Assembly (NCBI GenBank): GCA_040386075.1
Contig: JAZKGE010000001.1
Coordinates: 1 to 64,000, forward strand
Length of the DNA stretch: 64,000 nt
Reading direction: 5' to 3'
From: UBA4416 sp040386075
GTDB taxonomy: Bacteria > Bacteroidota > Bacteroidia > B-17B0 > Aurantibacillaceae
Numbering within the stretch: the stretch's first letter is position 1; every line of letters begins with the position of its first letter. Shown here in pieces: positions 41,369-52,100 of this stretch. Below the pieces are notes generated by a model, which searched no databases, was not told the DNA's origin, and saw only the letters and a program-made list of their open reading frames with translations. Made by a program: the position numbers and the translations under genes.

Positions 41369-42349
41369 ATGGGATTTTTCAGTAAATTATTTGGCAAGGA
41401 AGAAAAAGAAAGTCTAAACGAAGGTTTATCAAAAACCAAGGAAAGCTTTTTTGGGAAACTGGCGAAAGCGGTTGCCGGAAAATCGACCGTGGACGCTGAT
41501 GTGCTGGATAACCTGGAAGAAGTATTGATCTCGGGAGATGTAGGCGTAAACACCACTTTAAAGATCATTAAACGCATTGAAGCACGTGTAGCAACAAATA
41601 AATATGTTGGTACCGGCGAATTAAATACCTTACTAAAAGAAGAAGTAGCTGCTTTATTAACTGAAAATAACTCAACCGACACGGTTTCTTTTGAAATACC
41701 AAAACTACCTGCCCAAACAACAGGTGAAAAAACACCTTATGTGATCATGGTTGTTGGCGTAAATGGCGTTGGTAAAACAACAACTATTGGTAAACTATCT
41801 CACCAATTTAAAAAAGCAGGTTACCATGTTGTATTGGGTGCTGCAGATACCTTTAGAGCAGCGGCTGTTGAGCAATTAACGATTTGGAGTCAACGTGTGG
41901 GCGTTGATATTGTAAGCCAAGGAATGAATGCAGATCCTGCCAGCGTAGCTTTTGATACCTTAAGCAGTGCCAAAGCTAAAGGTGCCGATATAGTTATTAT
42001 TGATACCGCAGGACGTTTACATAACAAGGTCAATTTAATGAACGAGTTAACTAAAATCAAGAATGTGATGAAGAAGGTGATTCCTGACGCGCCACACGAT
42101 GTACTTTTAGTTTTGGATGCAAGTACCGGACAAAATGCTATAGAGCAGTGTAAACAGTTTACGGCCGCTACAGATGTAACCGCCTTAGCATTAACCAAAC
42201 TGGATGGCACCGCTAAAGGTGGGGTGGTAATTGGTATCTCTGATGAATTTAAAATTCCTGTAAGATATATTGGCGTCGGTGAAAAAATGGAAGACCTGCA
42301 GGTTTTCAATCGCACGGAGTTTGTAGATAGTTTGTTTAGCCAGAGTTAA
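41369..42349 (+). CDS. ftsY: signal recognition particle receptor FtsY
   Basis: 326 residues, the short form without a long acidic A domain. SRP-family GTPase motifs: G1 'GVNGVGKTTTIGKL', 'DTFRAAAVEQL', G3 'IIDTAGRLHNK', G4 'TKLDGTAKGG', and 'RYIGVGEKMEDLQVFN'. It docks ribosome-SRP complexes at the membrane for SecYEG targeting. Confidence 0.97.
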   Translation: MGFFSKLFGKEEKESLNEGLSKTKESFFGKLAKAVAGKSTVDADVLDNLEEVLISGDVGVNTTLKIIKRIEARVATNKYVGTGELNTLLKEEVAALLTENNSTDTVSFEIPKLPAQTTGEKTPYVIMVVGVNGVGKTTTIGKLSHQFKKAGYHVVLGAADTFRAAAVEQLTIWSQRVGVDIVSQGMNADPASVAFDTLSSAKAKGADIVIIDTAGRLHNKVNLMNELTKIKNVMKKVIPDAPHDVLLVLDASTGQNAIEQCKQFTAATDVTALALTKLDGTAKGGVVIGISDEFKIPVRYIGVGEKMEDLQVFNRTEFVDSLFSQS

Positions 42350-42392
42350 CGATATAAGCATATACTTCAAAAATATATAATTCTATTTTTTA

Positions 42393-42893
42393 ATGAAAAA
42401 ATTAGTTTTTAATGTAATTGTACTACCTTTTATTGTAGCGCTTTTTGGATTCACAGTAGCAGTTCGAAAAACATCTCCAACTGAATTAAGATCTACATAC
42501 ATTTATTTTAATACAAATTCTATTATAAGCTGTAATGATTCTTTACATCAATTAGATTCAATGCGTGTCCAAACGTTTGATTATGCATGCAAAGAAATGA
42601 TTACCATATTAAAAGAAAACCCAACAATTATTATTGAAGTAGTAGGGCATGCGTCAACGCAAGAAAAAAATCATGAATTGTTATCGTTGTACCGTGCACA
42701 ACTTATAAAAGAGATATTAGTGGCTAAGAGCGTAAATACAAAACGAATAAAGACACGTGGATGGGGTAATCATAAATTATTAATAAAAGATGATTTCATA
42801 AAAAAGGCAAGGACTAAAGAAGAAAAACAATCACTGCATATAAGAAACCAAAGAGTTTATTATAGAGTAATAGACTGGGATTTTAAAGAATAA
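42393..42893 (+). CDS. OmpA-like domain protein
   Basis: 166 residues. An N-terminal hydrophobic segment (~1-25) acts as a signal or anchor. The C-terminal OmpA-like peptidoglycan-binding fold is indicated by 'IIIEVVGHASTQEKNHELLSLYRAQ', 'KRIKTRGWGNHK' and 'RNQRVYYRVI'. The canonical NxR pair is at 'IRNQRV'. Probably a periplasmic protein tethered to peptidoglycan. It ends 1 nt before the convergent pyrC stop. Confidence 0.72.
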   Translation: MKKLVFNVIVLPFIVALFGFTVAVRKTSPTELRSTYIYFNTNSIISCNDSLHQLDSMRVQTFDYACKEMITILKENPTIIIEVVGHASTQEKNHELLSLYRAQLIKEILVAKSVNTKRIKTRGWGNHKLLIKDDFIKKARTKEEKQSLHIRNQRVYYRVIDWDFKE

Positions 42894-42894
42894 A

Positions 42895-44245
42895 CTAATC
42901 TCTCTTAAAACTCAGCCTCTCCCCTTTTCTGCTTTCATCAAAGGTTCCGTTGTCGTAAACCAAATGGCCGCTTACAAAAGTTTTATTGATACTTGCCGAG
43001 AACGTTGTTCCCTCAAACGGACTCCAACCACATTTGTAGTGTAAAGATTGTTTAGTAACCTCTGTCGGTTTATTAAGATCAACTAAAACAAGATCTGCAA
43101 AATAACCTTCACGAATAAAGCCACGCTTTTCAATTTTAAAAATATCTGCTACGTTATGTGACATCATTCTTACAATCTTTTCTAAGGAGATCTTCTTTTG
43201 CTTATAAAACTCCAGCATGGCCAAAATAGAATGTTGAACCAATGGTCCACCGCTAGGTGCTTGTAAATAAGGCAAATTCTTTTCTTCCAGGGTGTGAGNN
43301 NNNNNNNNGAGGCGCGTGATCGGTTGCTATTACATCAATGCGTCCGTCCAATACCGCTTCAAAAATATTGGCGCGATCATATTCTGTTTTCACAGCCGGA
43401 TTCCATTTAATGAAATTGCCTTTGGTTTTATAAGCATCGTCGTTGAACCATAAATGATGAATACAAGCCTCTGCCGTAATGCGTTTTTGTTTCAACGGAA
43501 TTTTATTAGTGAACAAGTCTAACTCCTTTGCTGATGAAATATGCAAAATATGTAAACGTGTATTATACTTTTTTGCCAATGCTACAGCAAAAGATGATGA
43601 TCTGAAACAAGCTTCATCATCACGAATGATGGGATGAAAATAAGGCGGCAGATCTTCGCCATATTCTTCGATCATGCGTTTTTGATTTTCTTTTACCATC
43701 GGGTCAAATTCGCAATGGGTTGCTATTAAAGCGTTTGATTGGGAGAAGAATCCTTCCAGTGTTTTTTCGTTATCCACCAGCATATCGCCGGTACTTGATC
43801 CCATAAATAATTTTAAGCCGCAAACCGTTTTGTAATCAACCTTTAATGTTTCTTCCAGGTTCAGGTTTGTTCCTCCCATAAAGAAAGAATAATTAGCTAA
43901 GGAACATTCTTTGGCCCTGCTGTATTTCTTCTCCAGCTCAGTAATAGTTACAGCCTGAGGAACAGTATTAGGCATTTCCATATAAGAGGTCACGCCACCC
44001 GCAACAGCTGCTTTGGCTTCTGTGTATATTTCTCCTTTATGCGTTAATCCCGGTTCTCTAAAATGTACCTGATCATCAATTGCTCCCGGCATTAATACCA
44101 AACCACTGGCATCAATTACCTTTGCAGAGTCATCAGTAATATCTCTGTCAATTTGAGCAATGAAGTTTCCTTCTATCAATACATCAGAAACAAAGGTTTC
44201 ATCTTCGTTTACTATTGTTGCATTTTTTATTAATATCTTTTGCAT
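42895..44245 (-). CDS. pyrC: dihydroorotase, cut by an assembly gap
   Basis: Catalyses carbamoyl-aspartate to dihydroorotate in pyrimidine synthesis. The N-terminal part (44245-43309) has 'GAIDDQVHFREPGLTHKG' (metal HxR region), 'THCEFDPMV' and 'VIATDHAP'. The C-terminal part (43298-42895) continues 'HTLEEKNLPYLQAPSGGPLV' to 'GERLSFKRD'. Ten Ns at 43299-43308 put the halves in different frames. The two flanks end and begin with the same CTC, and joining through it gives the conserved DHAPHTLEEK and an intact ~445-residue protein, so I treat the gene as functional. It is 2 nt downstream of the rlpA-like gene. Confidence 0.9.
43299..43308. other. assembly gap (10 N) inside pyrC
   Basis: A run of ten N. 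The minus-strand flanks read ...GCGCCTC before it and CTCACACC after it. The overlap of CTC suggests that the true gap is zero (a 3-nt contig overlap) and that the apparent frameshift is artificial. Confidence 0.9.
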
Positions 44246-44247
44246 AT

Positions 44248-44628
44248 TTATTTCCTTAGGGAATCTAACACCGTTATTTCAACTTTGGTCAATCCCGATT
44301 TTATAAAATTCAATTGTTTTGCAGCTCTTACAGTTAAGTCAATACTTCGTTTTGATTTTTGAGGAAGTCGATCGTTGATCTTTACAATAACGGTTGAATC
44401 ATTTTTCAGATTCCTCACCAAAACATAAGTGCCAAATTTAAACTTTTTATGGGCTGCTGTTAAACTATCGTTGCTAAATTTTTCGCCGGAAGAAGTTTTA
44501 CGGCCATTGAATTTTTGGGCATAAAAACTGGCTGTTCCCCTACTCTTATTTACCGGCGGAATCGCATCCTGGGAATAGGATCTGTTACCAAAACTCAGCA
44601 ATAAGGCTATGATGGCAATGAACCTCAT
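44248..44628 (-). CDS. RlpA-like double-psi beta-barrel protein
   Basis: 126 residues. Signal peptide (MRFIAIIALLLSFGNRSYSQ) followed by a double-psi beta-barrel of the RlpA type ('GTASFYAQKFNGRKTSSGE', 'FGTYVLVRNLKNDSTVIVKI', 'NDRLPQKSKRSIDLTVRAA'). RlpA proteins are septal or cell-envelope proteins, some with lytic transglycosylase activity; there is no SPOR domain here. Its stop is 2 nt before pyrC. A perfect -7 element ends 4 nt before its start codon. Confidence 0.85.
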   Translation of the reverse strand: MRFIAIIALLLSFGNRSYSQDAIPPVNKSRGTASFYAQKFNGRKTSSGEKFSNDSLTAAHKKFKFGTYVLVRNLKNDSTVIVKINDRLPQKSKRSIDLTVRAAKQLNFIKSGLTKVEITVLDSLRK

Positions 44629-44632
44629 CTAT

Positions 44633-44640
44633 CAAAGCTA
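44633..44640 (-). promoter_or_regulatory. -7 element TAGCTTTG directly before the RlpA-like gene
   Basis: On the minus strand TAGCTTTG (44640-44633) ends 4 nt before the ATG at 44628. This is one of five such close spacings in the window and suggests a leaderless transcript for the RlpA-pyrC operon. Confidence 0.55.
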
Positions 44641-44779
44641 CATTATTTTTCGAGAAATCTTACTAAAACAAGATAAAAAAGCATTTGATACTTAACCTAT
44701 TTTAACAGGAAACATGAAATAAATGCTGAAAACTGACGCTTTTATTAATCTAACAAAATAGTATATTTAGCAAAAGTTT

Positions 44780-45487
44780 ATGGGCAAGAATTTAGTCATC
44801 ATACCTACCTACAATGAGATCGAAAACATTGAAAAAATGATTCGTACGGTTTTTGATTTGCCCCGTGAATTTGAATTATTGATCGTTGACGATGGTTCTC
44901 CGGATGGAACAGCTGCCAAAGTAAAAGAATTGCAATCACAATTTTCAGGAAAATTACATATAGAAGAACGTAAGGGCAAACTGGGATTAGGCACTGCTTA
45001 TATTCATGGTTTTAAATGGGCTTTAGCCCGTGATTATGACTTTATCTTTGAAATGGATTGTGATTTTAGTCACGACCCTAAAGATCTGGTTAGATTATTA
45101 GAAGCTTGTGAGAATGGTGCTGACGTAGCCGTTGGCTCCCGTTATATAAGTGGTGGTAAGGTAGATAACTGGCCCGTGGGTAGGATATTAATGAGTTACT
45201 TTGCTTCTGTATATGTTCGTATGATCTTATGGCTGCCTGTAAAAGACACAACAGCGGGTTTTAAATGTTATCGCAAAAAGGTATTACAAACTATTGATTT
45301 GGATGCTATCAAATTTATGGGTTATGCCTTCCAGATAGAAATGAAATACCGCGCTTATAAAAAAGGGTTTAAAATAGTTGAAGTACCTATTATGTTTACC
45401 GACCGTGTGTTAGGTGTGAGTAAAATGAGTACCAAGATATTTAAAGAAGCTTTTGTAGGCGTTGTTCAGATGCGTTTTATGAAGTAG
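44780..45487 (+). CDS. polyprenol monophosphomannose synthase-like glycosyltransferase (GT2)
   Basis: 235 residues, the soluble single-domain length of DPM1-like enzymes. GT2 signatures: 'VIIPTYNEIENIEKMI', 'LLIVDDGSPDGTAAKVKEL', the DxD in 'FEMDCDFSHDP' and 'DTTAGFKCYRKKVL'. By family knowledge it moves mannose (or another sugar) from a nucleotide sugar to polyprenyl phosphate. GDP-mannose could come from the ManC-like gene at 20296. A near-match -7 (TATATTTA, 44762-44769) lies 10 nt upstream. Confidence 0.88.
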   Translation: MGKNLVIIPTYNEIENIEKMIRTVFDLPREFELLIVDDGSPDGTAAKVKELQSQFSGKLHIEERKGKLGLGTAYIHGFKWALARDYDFIFEMDCDFSHDPKDLVRLLEACENGADVAVGSRYISGGKVDNWPVGRILMSYFASVYVRMILWLPVKDTTAGFKCYRKKVLQTIDLDAIKFMGYAFQIEMKYRAYKKGFKIVEVPIMFTDRVLGVSKMSTKIFKEAFVGVVQMRFMK

Positions 45488-45504
45488 CTCAAATTAGTGA
45501 GGTT

Positions 45505-47775
45505 TTACACCCTCACACCAATTATTGTAATATCATCTACCTGTTCCAGATCTCCGATCCAATTTCCCAGAGTTTTCTCCAAAAGATCTTTTTGATCAGC
45601 CATGGAACGATGTGAGTTTACTGCTAATATTTCTCTAAGATTTTTTGTCAAAAATTTCTTTCCTTTAGCGCCGCCAAACTGATCGGGATAACCATCGGTT
45701 AACGTATAAACAACATCCCCTTTTTGTAGTTTTATTTCGTGTAAAGTAAAAGGAATATCTTGTCTGTCATGTTTTCCAACTGGCATTTTATCGGCCTTCA
45801 CCTCTATGATCTCAAAATTTTCGACGTGAGGACTTTCGTTTTGTTGCATTGAAACCGGTCTAACGATCCATACCGGATTATGAGCCGATGCAACATAAAG
45901 AATTAGCCTGTTAAAGTCATACATACACAAACTACAGTCCATACCATCTTTTCCTCCGTCAGAACTCCCATCTTTTTTTAATCTCTCAATGATCGTTCTT
46001 CTTGTGCGATCTAATATAATTGCAGGTTCCGTAGCGCCCTGCTCAACGGCATTTTCTAAACTCGTAATGTTGAGCAAGCTCATAATCGCTCCCGGAACAC
46101 CGTGCCCTGTGCTATCAGCTGTAGCTAAAATAAAATTTTCATTGCTCAATAAAGATGCCCAATAGAAATCGCCACTAACCACGTCCTTCGGTTTAAATAG
46201 TACAAAATAGTCATTCAGGTTGCTATCCAACATTTCTTTTGTAGCTAAAAAACTGCGCTGTATCCGCTCTGCGTAATTTATACTGTCGGTAATTTCCTTA
46301 TGCTTTTCTTCAACCAAATGTTTTTGCTCTTCAACCGCTAATTTTTGAGATTCAATAATTTGTTTTTGCTTTTGAGTAACTTTAAAACGATTATATATAA
46401 AAACTGAGAATGCCAGAACTAAAGCTAAACCACCGTATAAAGCGTAACGTTGGGTTTGCTCCTGCTTAAATTTTGCATCATTTACTGCTCTTTCCTCAGC
46501 AACTTTTAAACTATCCGCCGTTTGTTTTTTATCAAACTCATACTGCATTTGCAGCTGTACTGTCTTCTTTGTGTTTTCCTTATTAATCAAACTATCGCCG
46601 TATAGGACAGCTAATTTATAGTTATTCAAAGCTTCTTTATAATTGCCCAATATGGTATCTGCGGTCGACATTCCACTATAGCAAATCTCCACCAATGATA
46701 GTTCGCCTGAACTTTTACCTATATTTAATGCTTTTTGCATCATCTTCTTGCCCTCGGCCGCCTGGTTCAAATTAAGTCTGGCGATACCAGAATTATAATA
46801 CGCTGAGCCTAAACATGAAACATCACCTATTTCTTCAGCCACTTTAATAGACCTGGTAAAATAATCCAGAGCGAGATCATATTTCCCAAATTCCTTGTAT
46901 GTGCTTCCAATATTGGACAACGAGGAAGCTATACCACCCTTATTCCCTGCTTGTTCCGCAGCCCTCAAATTTTCTAAAAAATAGACGTTTGCTTTCTCAA
47001 AATCACCGGTTGAATAATATACATATCCAAGGCCAGTATTGGCTGCATTAATTATAACAGCATTACTCAATTCTTTGCCCATTTTCAATGCTGAACTAAA
47101 CTGTGCCAACGCAGCATCACTATCGCCCTGCTCATTATAAATATTTCCAAGATTACTACTTATTTCAGCCATTCCAATTTTATCCTTTTCTTTTTCGTAA
47201 ATTTTATAAGCCAGCAATAAATTTTTTATAGCTTCTGGAAACTTCCCTAATACTGCTAAACAATTACCTAAACTTTGATAACTTTTTGCAGCATCCCGTT
47301 TAAGACCGTGTTTAGAGTCGATTTCCAATGAAATTAAAAAATGTTTTTGTGCCTCATCATAATTACCCTGACTGAAAAACACGTTACCAATACCGTTATG
47401 CGCTACTGAAATCAATTCATAATTTTTAGCCTTTTCACTTAAATTAAGAACCTGATTAAATATTCGTAATGCTTCGGAATAACTTCCCAGACTAAGTTTT
47501 CCTAAACCTAAATTACCATACGCCCTTATCAATCCTTTGGAGTAACTAAGCTTCCCTGCTAATTTAATAGCCCTGCTTTCTACCTGAATAGCAGAATCAT
47601 ATATTCCCATATCAACATACACGGCTCCTAACCTGTTTAAGGTAATCACATAACTAGTATCCTGTTTGGAAATTTTCAGAACGCGATTTAAACTATCAAT
47701 AGTTTTGTTCTGCGCCTTTAAAGAGTATGCTGCGCATAAAAGCAATAAAAAGCAATAGATTATTACATTCTTCAT
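45505..47775 (-). CDS. TPR sensor with SpoIIE phosphatase output
   Basis: 756 residues from the ATG at 47775; a further upstream ATG at 47793 would run through the promoter. Signal peptide (MKNVIIYCFLLLLCAAYSLKA), about nine TPR units (~40-400), a helix region, one membrane helix (~450-470), a coiled coil and a PPM/SpoIIE phosphatase (~515-756). Metal motifs are intact: 'VSGDFYWA', 'DSTGHGVPGAIMSLLN', 'DGMDCSLCMY', 'LTDGYPDQFGG' and 'QVDDITIIGVRV'. It dephosphorylates an unknown STAS-type partner. Same output type as the gene at 17004. Confidence 0.9.
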   Translation of the reverse strand: MKNVIIYCFLLLLCAAYSLKAQNKTIDSLNRVLKISKQDTSYVITLNRLGAVYVDMGIYDSAIQVESRAIKLAGKLSYSKGLIRAYGNLGLGKLSLGSYSEALRIFNQVLNLSEKAKNYELISVAHNGIGNVFFSQGNYDEAQKHFLISLEIDSKHGLKRDAAKSYQSLGNCLAVLGKFPEAIKNLLLAYKIYEKEKDKIGMAEISSNLGNIYNEQGDSDAALAQFSSALKMGKELSNAVIINAANTGLGYVYYSTGDFEKANVYFLENLRAAEQAGNKGGIASSLSNIGSTYKEFGKYDLALDYFTRSIKVAEEIGDVSCLGSAYYNSGIARLNLNQAAEGKKMMQKALNIGKSSGELSLVEICYSGMSTADTILGNYKEALNNYKLAVLYGDSLINKENTKKTVQLQMQYEFDKKQTADSLKVAEERAVNDAKFKQEQTQRYALYGGLALVLAFSVFIYNRFKVTQKQKQIIESQKLAVEEQKHLVEEKHKEITDSINYAERIQRSFLATKEMLDSNLNDYFVLFKPKDVVSGDFYWASLLSNENFILATADSTGHGVPGAIMSLLNITSLENAVEQGATEPAIILDRTRRTIIERLKKDGSSDGGKDGMDCSLCMYDFNRLILYVASAHNPVWIVRPVSMQQNESPHVENFEIIEVKADKMPVGKHDRQDIPFTLHEIKLQKGDVVYTLTDGYPDQFGGAKGKKFLTKNLREILAVNSHRSMADQKDLLEKTLGNWIGDLEQVDDITIIGVRV

Positions 47776-47780
47776 GTATA

Positions 47781-47788
47781 CAAATATA
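47781..47788 (-). promoter_or_regulatory. -7 element TATATTTG of the TPR-SpoIIE gene
   Basis: On the minus strand TATATTTG (47788-47781) ends 5 nt before the ATG at 47775. It lies inside the longer reading frame to 47793, which argues for the shorter start and a leaderless mRNA. Confidence 0.55.
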
Positions 47789-47822
47789 TACAATTCAAAT
47801 AAATTTAATAAGAATCAGATCA

Positions 47823-49130
47823 CTACTTTATCATACTTCCATTCACTCTCAGCAGCTCAGTTTCAGCCATCTTAATATCGTATAAAGCTTCGATATAACG
47901 TGTTTGGGCATCTTCCAGATTTTTTTGCGTTTCAATGGTTTCCAGTAAATTACTCTTTCCAACTTTATAACGCTCCAAAGAAATATTTAATACATCTTTA
48001 GAGTCGGCTAAATTCTGGCGCTCCAAATCAACAATTTGTTTATTTAATGTATAGGTTTTAAAACTTACAAAAACCTGTGCATCAATTTGCAACATCATCT
48101 GCTCGGTCATGTATTTTTGATTGAGGTATAATAAATTTCTTTCTTTCACTAATTTATTATTTCTCATGCCATTAAATATAAGCCAGCTGGCAGTTACACC
48201 GCCATTTAAGCCTGCCTGTTGGTTCAAAAACACAATACCGGCCTGACTTTGAGCCCTTGTGAAATTATAGGCGCCATTCAACTGAATAAAAGGTAGATTA
48301 GCTGAGCGTGCTTCTTTAATAGTTTGAGAAGTGATCAATTCATTTTGTTTAGAAATGAGAATAGAAGAATTGGATTGCAACATATTCTTTTTTAATTCAT
48401 CGATCTTTGGGTCAAAGTTTACGATAATAGAATCACTTGTATTGAACTCCGTATCAACCGGTTTATTCAGTAATGTGTTCAAACGTGTTTTGGTATTCAA
48501 CAACTGTAACTCCAGCTGAATGAGCGCGCTCTTAGCTCTATTTTCATCCGACTGTGTTAACAACAGATCAACTTTAGAATCTGAACCTATTTCTAATTTT
48601 AATTTCGCGATCTTTTTTCGTTCTTCATAAATACTTAAATTTTGTTTGGATGCTTTGATCAGTTCATTGATACGCACAACATCATAATAAGCTGCAATTA
48701 CATCATACACCGTATTTTCCATTTGTTGTTTTAACTGAATAGCAGAAAGATCTTCATTCAGACTCAATCTTTTTTTAATAGCAAACATTCTCAATCCATC
48801 AAATACAACCCAGTTGGCATTTACCGAAGCCGCAATATTATTGCTTTGAGCACCGGCTCTGTCCTGCACCACACCGGTATTAAATTCCTGATGAGAATTC
48901 AAACTGGCTGCATTAATTCCTGCATTCAACGTAACGGTTGGCGACATGCCTGCAGCGCCGAAATTATTTTGCGCCCTGGCAATTTCCTGTTGGTTCTTTA
49001 CGATCTGAACCGAGTAGTTCTTTTCCAAAGCAGTTTTAATAGCATCATCGATTGTTAACACCGATTGAGCAAATGATGTTGAACTTAAAATCAATAATAC
49101 AACTACAATTCTATATAGCATTTTCATCAT
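47823..49130 (-). CDS. TolC-family outer-membrane efflux protein
   Basis: 435 residues. Signal peptide (MMKMLYRIVVVLLILSSTSFAQ) followed by two OEP repeats with long helical hairpins ('LTIDDAIKTALEKNYSVQ', 'NLLETIETQKNLEDAQTRY'). It forms the outer-membrane channel of the RND pump encoded upstream. Its start overlaps the permease gene by 20 nt. Last gene of the marR operon. Confidence 0.92.
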   Translation of the reverse strand: MMKMLYRIVVVLLILSSTSFAQSVLTIDDAIKTALEKNYSVQIVKNQQEIARAQNNFGAAGMSPTVTLNAGINAASLNSHQEFNTGVVQDRAGAQSNNIAASVNANWVVFDGLRMFAIKKRLSLNEDLSAIQLKQQMENTVYDVIAAYYDVVRINELIKASKQNLSIYEERKKIAKLKLEIGSDSKVDLLLTQSDENRAKSALIQLELQLLNTKTRLNTLLNKPVDTEFNTSDSIIVNFDPKIDELKKNMLQSNSSILISKQNELITSQTIKEARSANLPFIQLNGAYNFTRAQSQAGIVFLNQQAGLNGGVTASWLIFNGMRNNKLVKERNLLYLNQKYMTEQMMLQIDAQVFVSFKTYTLNKQIVDLERQNLADSKDVLNISLERYKVGKSNLLETIETQKNLEDAQTRYIEALYDIKMAETELLRVNGSMIK

Positions 49131-52100
49131 CTTTAATTTCTTTTACAATAGCATCTTCTTTTTTGTCTTTTACTAAAAAAGAATAGATGGCCGGAATTAC
49201 AAAAAGCGTTAATACCATGGATAATAATAATCCACCAATGATCACAATTCCCATTCCCATACGGCTTTTAGATCCAGCGCCCAAAGCCATGGCAATTGGT
49301 AATGCACCTAACATGGTTGCTAAACTGGTCATTAAAATAGGACGCAAACGCGCTGTAGATGCCTCGATCAATGCTTCTCTCACTTTCATCCCTCTCTCTC
49401 TGAGCTGATTAGTGAATTCAATAATTAAAATACCGTTCTTGGTTACCAAACCAATCAACATGATCATTCCTATCTGGCTATAGATATTCAAGGTTTCGTT
49501 GAAATACCACAGAGAAAACAAAGCGCCCGACAAAGCCATAGGAACGGTTAGCATAATAATAAACGGTTCCACAAAACTTTCAAACTGGGCCGCCAGCAAT
49601 AAATAGATCAATACCAATGCTAATACAAAAGCAAACAAAATATTGGAAGAACTTTCGGAAAAATCACGGGATGCACCGGTTAAAGAAGTAGTAAAACTAT
49701 CATCCAGGATCTGATCTGCAATTTTATTCATTTCATCAATACCATCACCAATGGTTTTACCCGGAGCCAAACCTGCCTGAACGGTAGCAGACTGATACCG
49801 ATTATAGTGATATAACTGAGGTGGACTGCTTCGTTCAATTACAGTAATAATATTATCCAACTGGATCATTTCTCCTTTATCATTTTTTACGAAAAGGTCT
49901 TTTATATCATTTGGGTCATCACGGTTTTCACGATTTACCTGCCCTACAACCTGGTATTGCTTATCACCTTTGATATAATAACCAAAACGTTGTCCGCTTA
50001 ATGCCAATTGAATGGTTTGTGCTACATCGGCAATAGATACTCCCATTGTTTTGGCTTTATCCCTATTGATCTCAACTATCAACTCCGGCTTATTGAATTT
50101 CAAATTCACATCCGAGCCCTGAAATGTCGGATTTTTACTTACCAGTTCCATGAACTTAGGTAGCTTTTCACGTATCTTATTAAAATCATTATTTTGCAAA
50201 ACAAACTGAACCGGCATGGCACCTTTTGGACCCCCACCCGACGAGATTGATTGCTCCTGTATCACAAACACTTTTCCTTCCGGAAATTGAGATAAATTCT
50301 TTGTAATGTAATTAGCGATCTGTTCCTGGGTGCGTTCTCTATCTTCAGATTGTGATAAAGCTAACCGCACAAAACCTGTATTAACGGCGCCTGATCCGGC
50401 AAAACCGGGGGCTGTAACGGTTAAACAAACTTGTTTTTCTTCAACCGAATCTCCAACAAATTTTGATACCCGATCCATTAAAGCATCGGTTGATTCAAAC
50501 GATGTCCCTTCGGGCATGGTCACTAGCATCCTCAACCAGTTCCTGTCTTCTAAAGGCGACAATTCTGATTTGAGTTGCGATCCAAAGAAAAATATTGCTC
50601 CGGTAGAAATGCATAAAATGATCAATGCCCACCATCTTTTTTGAAGAAAATTAGTCACCGAGTTTTTAAACCAATTATCTAAACCAACAAAAAACGGTTC
50701 TGACCATAAATAGAATTTACTTTTTTTAGTAGGATCTTTTCTCACCAGTTTTGCATTCAGCATTGGTGTTAAGGTTAACGATACAAAAGCAGAAATTAGA
50801 ACCGCCCCGGCTATCACCACACCAAACTCTCTGAACAATCGTCCTACAAATCCTTCCAAAAATATCACGGGCATAAATACAGCAGCTAAGGTAAGTGATG
50901 TAACAATAACTGCTACATAGATCTCTCGTGTTCCCTCAATAGCTGCTTCCTTAGGTGCCATCCCTTTTTCCAGCTTCTTGAAAATATTTTCTGTAACAAC
51001 AATACCATCATCTACAACCAATCCCGTTGCAAGCACAATAGCTAAAAGTGTTAATACATTGATAGAATAATCCATCATGTACATAATAAAGAAAGCACCT
51101 ATTAGCGATACAGGAATGTCGATTAAAGGACGAAAAGCGATCAGCCAATCCCTGAAGAATAAAAAGATAATTAAGATCACCAGTATCAAAGCAATGATCA
51201 AAGTTTCCGCAACTTCTGTAATTGATTTTTTAATGAAACGAGTATTATCTAATGCAATATTAATGGTATAATCTTTTGGAAGATCTTTTTTCAGAAGTTC
51301 ATAACGTTTATAAAATTCATCAGAAATATCAATGTAGTTAGCCCCCGGTAAAGGCACTAAACCTAAACCCACCATTGGTGTTCCTGATTCCTTTAAAATG
51401 GTTTCTTCATTTTCTGCACCTAATTCAACTTTGGCAACATCACGCAAGCGAACTATATTATTATCGTTTTCTTTAACGATCATTGCTTCAAACTCAGGCA
51501 CTGTTGACAATCTGCCAATTGTATTAACTGTAAGCTCAGTTGTATTTCCTTCGATCTTACCGGCTGGCAGATCCACGTTTTCCCTGTCGAGGGCTTGTTT
51601 GACATCCAGTGGCGTTAAGTTATATGCGGCCAACCTATCCGGCTTTAAACGGATACGCATGCAATAGCGGCGTTGTCCCCATATCTGAACATTACTAACA
51701 CCTGAAATAGTTTGCAAATTTTGAGCGATCACATTTTCGGCATAATCACTCACTTCTAATAAAGAACGGGTGTCGCTTACAAGTGTCATAGATATGATCG
51801 CATCCGAATTCGCATCAGCTTTTGAAACCACCGGCGGCGCATCGATATCTTGTGGTAATTGCCTAACGGCTTGTGATACTTTATCACGCACATCATTAGC
51901 CGCAGCTTCCAAATTGGAGCTCAAATTAAATTCAACTGTAATAATGCTGGAACCCTGGTTGGAAGAAGAAGATAAGGTACGGATGCCATCAATACCGTTA
52001 ATAGCTTTTTCTAATGGCTCGGTAATTTGCGACTGAATTACATCGGCATTTGCTCCGGTGTAACTTGTACGCACCGTAATTACAGGCGGATCAATAGATG

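Noticed and set aside
41890..42315. 141-codon minus-strand open frame across ftsY
   Set aside because: Antisense shadow of a strongly conserved gene.
43253..44245. pyrC as a frameshifted pseudogene
   Set aside because: The frame break coincides with ten Ns, and the flanks overlap to restore a conserved motif.
49187..52036. Several plus-strand open frames across the RND permease
   Set aside because: Antisense shadows; the permease frame on the minus strand is intact with all motifs.
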